This document shows positions 26,962 to 34,372 of a stretch of DNA of 64,000 nucleotides, piece by piece; the stretch's first letter is position 1, and each line of letters starts with the position of its first letter. Made by a program: the position numbers and the translations under genes. Source of the stretch: Arcicella rosea (GTDB lineage Bacteria; Bacteroidota; Bacteroidia; Cytophagales; Spirosomataceae); the NCBI RefSeq assembly GCF_014204325.1, contig NZ_JACHKT010000012.1:62001-126000 (forward strand), read 5' to 3'. The notes under the pieces were generated by a model. That model made no database searches. It was not told the origin of the DNA and saw only the letters and a list, made by a program, of their open reading frames with translations.

Positions 26962-27022
26962 GAATGAGCAAATGCTCTATGCGTGTTTGAAGTCTTAGGA
27001 AAACTTATGACTCGATGGGGGA
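26962..27022. repeat. Island intergenic module I, copy c
   Basis: GAGCAAATGCTCTATGCGTG followed by TTTGAAGTCTTAGGAAAAC is nearly identical to copy b at 25019. It lies just beyond the transposase gene's 3' side. Confidence 0.7.
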
Positions 27023-27113
27023 GAGAATATAAGCCTTCTAAGAAGGCATGACGCACTGACGTAGTGAAAAACACTTCCTACAACCGCTTTTTAACCATTT
27101 GATTTCCAGTAAA

Positions 27114-28480
27114 TTAAATATTCGATTTTTGAAGAGTCATTCCCAGTCTTTTAGCCATTTTTTCTAAGTTTTTTAATTGTCTATCTTGATATTTTATCTC
27201 ATATTCAGCTTGTGTGCGTGTTTCAAACTCTACCTTCTTAGTCATCATGTTCCAGAAAATTACAGCTATTTTTCGTGCTGTGGCTTTTACAGCGACAAAA
27301 CTGCCTTTCCTTGAGGAGAGTTTTCGATAGAATGAGCCTAAATAACATTTGCTATTACTCAAAGCCCACGCAGCCATTCTAAAGGCTTGATTGGCTCTGT
27401 TGGCTACTGAATGTTTAAAATGCCCAACAATTTTTTCTCCTGTAATTTTGGGTTTGGGAGCTAATCCAAGCCAAGAAGTAAAATGTTGAGCTGTTTTCCA
27501 CTTACTCAAATCTGTACCTGTTTCTGATAAAATGGTAAGTATCGTTTTCTCGTCCATTCCTCTGATTTGAGTTAAATCTACGCCTACCATTTCTTTTAGA
27601 TAACTCTTGACATCGAAGGCGTAATCGTTTTGTCGGATTGCTTTTGTTTTGACTCTTGATTCATCACCTGAATCTCCATTGATTTCTCCCAAGGTTCGTT
27701 CTATCTCTCTTTCACAGGATAACATTTGCTCTTTAATAAAATCATACATCATTAGTGCCTGTTTGAGACTAAAAAGATGTTCGGCTCGCCAATTACCTTG
27801 TAAGCCTTTCTCAAAATCTTCCACAGAGGTTTTCATCTGAGGATGGCGAAATTTTGCTAATTCTTTGGCACTTCTTTCTCCTGAAACTATCGCTCGGATG
27901 ATATTCATACTGGTTTGTAACTCTGTTCCAGAGGCGATTTGATGCAGTTTAATATTCAATAATTGAAGCGATTTTCCCATCAATGCGACTTGAATACTTT
28001 TTTGTTTTTCCAAATTCTCTCGCTGACGAACATAGGCTCGTAACTCTCTGATTTTACCCTCTGCAATGAACGACCCTCTTAACAAGCCGTAGCTATGTAA
28101 TTGCTGTATCCACTGACTATCTAATACATCACTTTTTCGACCTGGTACATTGCGAACATAGCGAGCATTGGCTAAACAGACTTCTAATCCTCTACTTTCA
28201 AGAACATCATAAAGATTGACCCAGTAAATACCTGACTGGGCGTCCCCGTAGATTCCATCGCCACCGAAGTAACCCCAAGACTTACCAACCAATCGGCTAA
28301 TTCGTCTAAATCTTGAGTGAAAGTACCAAAGCGTTTGACGGATTCATCTGACAAAGCTCCTACACATACATAATGAGCACTAGATCCCACATCAATACCT
28401 GCTACCTGTTGATTTAAGACCGAAAGAGGACTAACTTTGGTAGATTGTTTGACCTTTTTGCGATTCGATTTTTGTTTCAT
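27114..28480 (-). pseudogene. IS110-family transposase, frameshifted
   Basis: The N-terminal DEDD (RuvC-like) part runs from ATG 28480: D in GIDVGSSAHYVC and E in AMESTG. It then hits 14 extra bases (GGGACGCCCAGTCA) near 28230-28245, after which the frame is shifted. The rest continues in another frame as IYWVNLYDVLESRGLEV, GRKSDVLDSQW with the remaining aspartates, and the C-terminal Tnp_IS110-type domain with the motif HFTSWLGLAPKPKITG. Removing the 14 bases would restore a protein of about 450 residues. As it stands the recombinase is split after residue 80, so the copy is probably dead. Confidence 0.88.
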
Positions 28481-28757
28481 CTCTAACCAATGTTTTAGAT
28501 AAGTAAAATGAAAACAAAGTAGGATAGTCTAAAATTAAAATACTCTTCCTAACGAAGTCTATGCTCTACAAAAGTAAAACATAACCTATCAAATATTGAT
28601 TTGACTACTATCGCTATGCCACGCTACGCCACGAAATTGGAAATATCAATAGTTTTACGGCTTTTGATCTTTGTTTGCAAATACAAAAATATCGGTTGTT
28701 TGACTTTTGTACAAAAATCGTTTTTTGTGGGTCGCTACGCCGAGCGGGGGGTGCTAA
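28481..28757 (-). mobile_element. IS110 left end A, attached to the transposase; candidate bridge-RNA region
   Basis: This non-coding segment precedes the transposase ATG and ends at CGAGCGGGGGG. Its outer 178 bases (about 28578-28755) recur as copies B and C with few changes. In IS110 elements the non-coding end upstream of the recombinase can encode a structured bridge RNA; conservation of an untranslated block of this size fits that, but I have not folded it. Confidence 0.6.
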
Positions 28758-28959
28758 TCCAAGCCAAGAAGTAAAATACAAAAACAAAACATAACCTATC
28801 AAATATTGATTTGACTACTATTCTATGCCACGCTACGCCACGAAATTGGAAATATCAATAGTTTTACGGCTTTTGCTCTTTGTTTTCAAAGGTAAAAATA
28901 TCGGTTGTTTGACTTTTGTGCAAAAATCGTTTTTTGTGGGTCGCTACGCCGAGAGGGGG
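28748..28959 (-). mobile_element. IS110 left end B with internal deletion
   Basis: Copy B of the left end (28786-28959) is joined through AGTAAAA to a 26-bp piece of transposase sequence (encoding FTSWLGLA) at 28750-28775. That piece is cut off by left end A. Its outer edge abuts the TAG stop of the 28960 gene. Confidence 0.65.
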
Positions 28960-29475
28960 CTATTTCCCTTGATTTATATAGAGATTTAAAGAATGTAAAT
29001 AATCATCTTCAAAATAAATAGCACGTAGTTCATTATATAAAAAGGTCTCTTCATTTAACCAACTACAATTCTTACTTATTAACTGAACTCGTATTGATTT
29101 TTCTCTTTCTTTTGTAACAAATCCAACATACCTTTTTTGATGATTTTTCAATTCTATCCCTATCAAAGTTGATTTTTCTCTAAATTCTTCAAATAGTTTT
29201 GTAGAATTTTCTAAATCTACCTTTCCAAAAATCATAGAATTTACCCCTTTTAATTCTATTACTTTTTGAGTAAAAATATCATCTTCGGAAATATTGATTT
29301 CGGAAATATATTTTTGATTTAACAATACATAACCATCTGTTATAAAATCAACAGGAATATATTGAAGTAATAGCCAATTAGCTCCAACACCTATTAGTAT
29401 TCCTTGAAAATGGCTATTAGGACGTATTTTTATGGTGATAACTTTATTTAAATATTCACTTTTTACATTTTCCAT
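28960..29475 (-). CDS. Candidate immunity protein next to a toxin fragment
   Basis: The 171-residue cytosolic protein has no signal or membrane segment. It looks beta-rich with two similar halves, each with a turn of the kind HFQGILIGVGANWLLLQ and KRYVGFVTKEREKSIRVQLI, reminiscent of an SH3/Sm-like barrel repeat. It starts 13 bases after the toxin fragment at 29489, the order toxin then immunity typical of polymorphic toxin loci. Family not recognised; role inferred from position. Confidence 0.6.
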   Translation of the reverse strand: MENVKSEYLNKVITIKIRPNSHFQGILIGVGANWLLLQYIPVDFITDGYVLLNQKYISEINISEDDIFTQKVIELKGVNSMIFGKVDLENSTKLFEEFREKSTLIGIELKNHQKRYVGFVTKEREKSIRVQLISKNCSWLNEETFLYNELRAIYFEDDYLHSLNLYINQGK

Positions 29476-29488
29476 TGTATATTAATGC

Positions 29489-29921
29489 TTATTTTTTTGA
29501 ATCCTGTGTTCTATATCTTTTATTGTCTGCCTTTTCACCACCTTTATCTTGTTTATTACGAGCTCTACCTGCTTCGTGTTTTCCTTTTGTAGAACCTCTT
29601 GCATTTGACGTGTGTTCGGCACCACCTCCATACTGTGAATTGTTACTGTTTTTTGATTTTTTTTCAGCAGCTCGTTCATTTTTAGTAGGCTTATTATTAC
29701 CGTCTTCATTCGCTCTTCCTTTTTGATTTTTATAATTATCGCTTCCGTTTGAATAAAGCATTTTTCCTACAGCAACTTCAACTCCACCTTTTATAATCAT
29801 TCCAGCACCTATTGCGGCGGCTGGTGCTGCAACAACTGTTGCTGTTCCACCACTTCCCACCTCTACTGTAATAGAAGCTGCTACAATTGTTGTACCACCA
29901 CCTATATTTATTGCACCATCA
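29489..29921 (-). pseudogene. Truncated C-terminal toxin module of a polymorphic (Rhs-like) toxin
   Basis: The open frame runs from the IS110 junction at 29921 to a stop at 29489; a GTG at 29860 could start a 123-residue product. A glycine/alanine-rich linker (ATVVAAPAAAIGAGMI) is followed by a very basic tail with KGKHEAGRARNKQDKGGEK, a pattern I associate with nuclease-type C-terminal domains of Rhs/CDI toxins. The delivery part is missing: the frame is cut by an IS110 left end that stops after 18 transposase codons. Confidence 0.6.
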
Positions 29922-30248
29922 AGGACTAACTTTTGTAGATTGTTTGACCTTTTTACGATTCGATTTTTGTTTCATCTCTAACCAGTATTTTAGATAAGTA
30001 AAATGAAAACAAAGTAGGATAGTCTAAAATTAAAATACTCTTCCTAACGAAGTCTATGCTCTACAAAAGTAAAACATAACCTATCAAATATTGATTTGAC
30101 TACTATCGCTATGCCACGCTACGCCACGAAATTGGAAATATCAATAGTTTTACGGCTTTTGCTCTTTGTTTTCAAAGGTAAAAATATCGGTTGTTTGACT
30201 TTTGTGCAAAAATCGTTTTTTGTGGGTCGCTACGCCAAGCGAGGGTTT
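29922..30248 (-). mobile_element. IS110 left end C plus first 18 transposase codons
   Basis: From the outer CGAAGCGAGGG-like edge near 30245 inward it matches the intact copy through the transposase ATG (29975) and 18 codons, MKQKSNRKKVKQSTKVSP, after which the next bases make TGA. The break point is exactly where the toxin fragment begins. Confidence 0.75.
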
Positions 30249-30254
30249 ATAATC

Positions 30255-30575
30255 TCATTCAGTATTCTTCCGAATAATCATAAAAAGGATTATTAAACTT
30301 AAAATCGACAATCCAAGTGTAATTTTAAGTTGCCTTTGAAATTTTACAATTTCACTACTTCGATTTTTAACTTGTATCATTAGTATTTTCCTTTCAACTT
30401 GAGAAAGACTTTCGGACGTTTCAATATTTGTTGTCATTAAATCAACCTCATATTTATAGCTAACAACAGAATTTATATAGCCATAACATTGAAGTACTAT
30501 TCCCATCCCAAATATTAGCACTAGTATTTTTAAATATCTCATTTTATTTATTTCGATTATAATACCAATTACCAA
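30255..30575 (-). CDS. Small two-helix membrane protein, candidate immunity protein
   Basis: The 106-residue protein has an N-terminal helix (ILVLIFGMGIVLQCYGYI) and a C-terminal helix (LGLSILSLIILFMII), with about 60 polar, probably coiled residues between. It overlaps the end of the toxin fragment at 30544 by 32 bases, suggesting translational coupling, the usual order for a toxin and its immunity gene. A membrane immunity protein would suit a membrane- or periplasm-acting toxin. Family not recognised. Confidence 0.55.
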   Translation of the reverse strand: MVIGIIIEINKMRYLKILVLIFGMGIVLQCYGYINSVVSYKYEVDLMTTNIETSESLSQVERKILMIQVKNRSSEIVKFQRQLKITLGLSILSLIILFMIIRKNTE

Positions 30576-30790
30576 ATCCTTTCATAAAAAGGTTAAACCC
30601 TGATGGAGTTGTAATATCATGAATTCTTACACCTCCAGATCTTAAAGCATCACAAGTAAATGTGGTACAATTATTTCCTGCCAAATTGTAAGTGTCTATT
30701 ATGCTCTTGTTGGAGTTATTTCCAATGAGGGCGAGTGTCCACCTTTTATTCAATAAAATCATTCTCAATTTTACGAGTTGGAAACTCGTG
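30544..30790 (-). pseudogene. Truncated toxin C-terminal domain with NNCTTF motif
   Basis: The frame carries YNLAGNNCTTFTCDALRSGG and then TPSGFNLFMKGF before the stop. N-N-C-T-x-F with a downstream D-A is, from memory, typical of papain/NlpC-like cysteine folds at the ends of Bacteroidota Rhs proteins. Upstream the frame passes into a CACGAGTT-type hairpin and the 21-bp array, so the toxin's body is missing. The ATG inside the array at 30816 is probably not used. Confidence 0.55.
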
Positions 30791-30806
30791 CTACTGATGT
30801 GACAAA

Positions 30807-31121
30807 GCAACTGCATTCATACTATTTGCTCCTGCACTCACGGGATAAGCGACTGCATTCATACTATTAGCTCCTGCACTGACGGGATAAGCGACTGCAT
30901 TCATACTATTTGCTCCTGCACTCACGGGATAAGCGACTGCATTCATACTATTAGCTCCTGCACCGACGGGATAGGCGACTGCACTCATACTATTAGCTCC
31001 TGCACTGACGGGATAAGCGACTGCATTCATACTATTTGCTTCTGCACTCACGGGATAGATGACTGCATTTATACTATTAGCTTCTGCACTCACGGGATAG
31101 GCGACTGCATTGATAAAATTG
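30807..31121. repeat. Array of fifteen 21-bp half-units (42-bp period)
   Basis: Exactly 315 bp is made of alternating half-units beginning GCGACTGCATTCATACTATT and GCTCCTGCACTCACGGGATA. The halves agree at 12 of 21 positions, so the 42-bp unit is itself a doubled 21-mer. Units are 90-100% identical. The minus strand is open as a 14-residue repeat, but 42 is a multiple of three, so this needs no coding explanation. Confidence 0.9.
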
Positions 31122-31318
31122 GCTATCGCAAGTATTCATTAAGTGATTTGTCTTTTAAAATAAGTAGTATATTTAAAATGAATGACGGCATCTTTTTCAA
31201 TTTAAAACATTGCTTATCAATATCTTAAACTCACAACTCTTATTTACTTCACTTTATGTTCCTTAAACAATAGCCAATTGCTTCTACGCTCTGTATCTCT
31301 CCTATTAATCGGGAATGC
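31122..31318. other. Intergenic region at the island's right edge, nothing seen
   Basis: AT-rich sequence between the array and the end of the DPP-IV gene. No frame, stem or repeat stood out. Confidence 0.5.
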
Positions 31319-33508
31319 TTATAAGTTTTTTTCGATAAAGTTGGTCATCATTGTATAAAGATGGAAACGTGTGTTTCCTCCATAAATACCATGATTCTTG
31401 TTTGGGTAATAAAACGATTGAAATTGTTTATTTGCCTTAATCAATGCCTCCTCTAAAGCGATTGAATTCTGAAAATGAACGTTGTCATCGCCTGTTCCGT
31501 GTACTAATAAGAAATTACCTTTTAAATTTTTGGCATAAGTAACGGGTGAGTTTTCATCATAGCCTTTTGCATTTTCTTGAGGCGTTCTCAAGAAGCGTTC
31601 AGTATATATACTATCATAAAAACGCCAGTTGGTTACGGGTGCAACGGCAATGGCAGTTTTGAAATAATCTGCTCCTTGAAATAAACAGTTGGATGACATA
31701 TAGCCACCATAACTCCATCCTTGAATACCAATTCTTGTTTTATCTACGAATGGCAAATTACCCCAGTATTTGGCGGCTTCTATTTGGTCTTTTACTTCTA
31801 ATTTCCCTAAATTCAAGTAGGTACATTTCTTAAAGTCTGCTCCTTTTCCACCAGTACCACGGTTATCTACACATGCCACGATGTATCCTTTTTGAACCAA
31901 ATGTTGATACCAAAAAGTATTGAAACTATCGAATTCATTCAATACTTCTTGACTGCCCGGCCCACCGTATAAGAACATAAAGACTGGATATTTCTTTTTA
32001 GGGTCGAAATCCGTTGGTTTAATCATCCATGCGTTTAGCTCAATGTTCTCTGAGGTTCTGATAGTCATGAATTCTTTCTTAGCAATATCGAATGTTTCAA
32101 GGGTTTTTCTGAGTGCGGCATTATCTTCCAATACTTTTACTAATTGTCCCGATGGTGCTTTGTGTAAACTTACTTTCAGCGGACTATTGGAAGCGGAATG
32201 TTGAAGGATATAATATTTAAAGTCATTGCTAAAGCTTGCGGTATTCATGCCATGCTCTTGCGAGAGTTGTTTTTTCAGCTTTCCTTCTAAAGAAATACTG
32301 AATAATTGACGTTCAGTACTTGATAATTCAGTAGAAGTAAAATAAAGTGTCTTGGTATTTTCGTCGATGCCACAAAAATCATCTATTTCCCACTTACCAG
32401 TTGTAATTTGACGGATTAATTTACCTGACATATCGTAGTGATAAAGGTGTTTAAAACCATCTTTTTCAGAAGACATGATAAATGATTTTCCATCTGATAA
32501 ATAAGTCAAATCATCTCCAAAGTTTTCAACATCTACATAAGTATTACTTGTTTCTGTAAGCACAATATTGCCTGTTCCTGTTTGTGCATCAGCATGAATA
32601 ATATCCAAACGGTTTTGTAAACGGTTTAATCTTTCTATCGAAAGCAAGTTAGCATCTTGTGTCCAGCGGATTCTTGGAATATACATATCAGTTTCAGAAC
32701 CAATATCCATTTTAATGGTTTTCCCTTCTGATAAATGATGCACCGAAATGCTTACAGTAGAATTTGCTTCGCCAGCTTTTGGATATTTATATCTGTAATC
32801 TGTAGGATAAAGCTTGCCCCACATTTGCATATTGTATTCTGGAACGTTGGTTTCGTCGAAAGTATAGAAAGCAATCTTTTTACTATCTGGCGACCATTGA
32901 AAAGCACGAGCAAAAGAGAATTCTTCTTCATAAACCCAGTCGCAAGCACCGTTGATGATATGATTCCATTTGCCATCGTTAGTAATTTTTTGTTCTGACA
33001 TGGTTGCTAAATCCACCACAAATAAATTATTCTGACGAACAAAAGCGACTTTAGCACCGTCGGGCGAAAAAGTAGCAAACATTTGTTTTCCACCGCTTGA
33101 CAATTGGACTAATTTCTTGGTCTTTAGGTCATACACAAAGTTTTCTTCTTTAGAACTACGACGATAAATTGGTTCAGATTCAGTACTGATTAATAATTTT
33201 TGTTCATCGGCAGAAAGAGCGTAATCATCCACCATGATTTTCTTTCCTAAGTTTTCAACACTCACGGCTTCGTTGAATAACGTTTCAACTGCGGCGCCAT
33301 CTGTTACTTGGTGTTTGATAACTTTGCCATTATCAAGAGCAGTATAGAATGCTCCGTCTTTCATCCAGTTGATATTCTGTACTTGGTTCTGAACGAAAGT
33401 GTATTTAGACCAAATGTCTTCTAAAGTAATGGCTTTTTTGTTTTGTGCCAATGCAGAATAATTATTGGCAGAGAAGATGACTAAGGCAAAAAAGAGTAGT
33501 TTTTTCAC
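31319..33508 (-). CDS. Dipeptidyl peptidase IV-like S9 serine peptidase
   Basis: The 729-residue secreted enzyme removes N-terminal dipeptides, usually X-Pro. It has a signal peptide (ending SALAQ), an eight-bladed propeller with the double-Glu motif DWVYEEEF that anchors substrate N-termini, and an alpha/beta-hydrolase domain with the triad Ser in GWSYGGY, Asp in GTGDDNVHF and His in NKNHGIYG. Length and all active-site residues are normal. It probably feeds on peptides in the periplasm. It is transcribed alone from the box at 33592. Confidence 0.93.
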   Translation of the reverse strand: MKKLLFFALVIFSANNYSALAQNKKAITLEDIWSKYTFVQNQVQNINWMKDGAFYTALDNGKVIKHQVTDGAAVETLFNEAVSVENLGKKIMVDDYALSADEQKLLISTESEPIYRRSSKEENFVYDLKTKKLVQLSSGGKQMFATFSPDGAKVAFVRQNNLFVVDLATMSEQKITNDGKWNHIINGACDWVYEEEFSFARAFQWSPDSKKIAFYTFDETNVPEYNMQMWGKLYPTDYRYKYPKAGEANSTVSISVHHLSEGKTIKMDIGSETDMYIPRIRWTQDANLLSIERLNRLQNRLDIIHADAQTGTGNIVLTETSNTYVDVENFGDDLTYLSDGKSFIMSSEKDGFKHLYHYDMSGKLIRQITTGKWEIDDFCGIDENTKTLYFTSTELSSTERQLFSISLEGKLKKQLSQEHGMNTASFSNDFKYYILQHSASNSPLKVSLHKAPSGQLVKVLEDNAALRKTLETFDIAKKEFMTIRTSENIELNAWMIKPTDFDPKKKYPVFMFLYGGPGSQEVLNEFDSFNTFWYQHLVQKGYIVACVDNRGTGGKGADFKKCTYLNLGKLEVKDQIEAAKYWGNLPFVDKTRIGIQGWSYGGYMSSNCLFQGADYFKTAIAVAPVTNWRFYDSIYTERFLRTPQENAKGYDENSPVTYAKNLKGNFLLVHGTGDDNVHFQNSIALEEALIKANKQFQSFYYPNKNHGIYGGNTRFHLYTMMTNFIEKNL

Positions 33509-33591
33509 GAATGTTATGGGAATTGGTTGTTGATTAATGACTTGATGAATAGCTTTTCGGTTTGTACGGAATTAATTGTAAGATATATCAT

Positions 33592-33599
33592 CAAAGTTA
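33592..33599 (-). promoter_or_regulatory. Probable -7 box for the DPP-IV gene
   Basis: The minus strand reads TAACTTTG, a TAnnTTTG match, 84 bases before the ATG. Confidence 0.45.
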
Positions 33600-33648
33600 A
33601 AAAAAATAGCGTAGAAAAGGCGGTTGTAAAGCTGGAATAGCCCAAAAC

Positions 33649-33680
33649 AAAATAGGCATAACCGAAGCCATGCCTATTTT
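33649..33680 (-). terminator. Terminator of the 33703 lipoprotein gene
   Basis: AAAATAGGCAT pairs with ATGCCTATTTT (11 bp) 23 bases beyond the stop, with TTTTG following on the minus strand. Confidence 0.75.
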
Positions 33681-33702
33681 TAAGAAAATATATGTAATGT
33701 TT

Positions 33703-34242
33703 TCACTGTTTATAAATAACAAATTCTGGCGTCTCGATAGTATTACTTACATTCAAAGCTCTGTCTTTGAGTGTAACAGCAAATTTTAAAGTATCGTTTT
33801 TACCAGTCATGTATGGAACTCCATCATAAAGCCCATAAACAAAAGGAACTGAATAATCTATAACACCTTCGATAGGACCAGGCTTTGAACTTTCCTTCAA
33901 GTGAAATAAAATATCTCCACCAAATTTTTCTTTAGGGTCGCTCCTCAGGAATTTACCATTTTTTTTCACATACACATCAATGACAAAGGTTTTTAGGCTA
34001 TCCCCGTGTATTTTTTTCAAAGCTGCCAATTCATCTTTTGTAATTCCCAAATCTCCATCACCATCTTGATAATTAATTGATAATATTAGTGAATCTGTTT
34101 TATTAGTCCCATTTATTCCAGAAAGTTTTGTAATAATGCGAACATTATTATATGAAATACTTGGAATATTACTGAAATCTGGTAGCCCAGTACATGAAAC
34201 AATCAATGCTAAAAATCCAAATATGTATAAAATCTTCTTCAT
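33703..34242 (-). CDS. Hypothetical lipoprotein
   Basis: From the ATG at 34242 the 179-residue protein starts MKKILYIFGFLALIVSC, a clean lipoprotein signal with the cysteine at residue 17. An upstream in-frame ATG adds 23 residues that hide the signal, so I reject it. The mature part is a probable beta-sandwich with an acidic loop YQDGDGDLGITKDEL that looks calcium-binding (DxDxDG-like). Family not recognised with certainty; similar lipoproteins are common in Cytophagales. Confidence 0.7.
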   Translation of the reverse strand: MKKILYIFGFLALIVSCTGLPDFSNIPSISYNNVRIITKLSGINGTNKTDSLILSINYQDGDGDLGITKDELAALKKIHGDSLKTFVIDVYVKKNGKFLRSDPKEKFGGDILFHLKESSKPGPIEGVIDYSVPFVYGLYDGVPYMTGKNDTLKFAVTLKDRALNVSNTIETPEFVIYKQ

Positions 34243-34300
34243 AGTATTAAAAAAAACATTTTGATGATATAACGTTTTATCCTTCTTGCTTGTTGCTTTA

Positions 34301-34333
34301 TTGTGCTGCATTTTAATGAATTGCTTAATTTTG
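34301..34333 (+). promoter_or_regulatory. Promoter of the LuxE-like gene
   Basis: TTG at 34301 and TAATTTTG at 34326-34333 are 22 bases apart and fit the Bacteroidota consensus. The -7 box is 40 bases before the ATG. Confidence 0.6.
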
Positions 34334-34372
34334 TAGAACGATTAAGAGGAATTTGAAGCATAGACCCCAAAA

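Noticed and set aside
28614-28802. Small open frame containing FTSWLGLAPP
   Set aside because: It is a chance join of a transposase scrap to non-coding left-end sequence, not a gene.
29475-29726. Plus-strand open frame of 83 codons with a leucine- and serine-rich product
   Set aside because: It is antisense to the toxin fragment and reflects its basic Lys/Glu-rich codons read backward.
30791-31093. Open frame encoding seven 14-residue repeats (SAGANSMNAVAYPV)
   Set aside because: Tempting as a collagen- or adhesin-like repeat protein, but the 42-bp unit divides into two 21-mers, there is no signal peptide, and it ends at the array border.
30807-31121. CRISPR array
   Set aside because: Units are contiguous without unique spacers and no cas genes are present; the same holds for the other three arrays.
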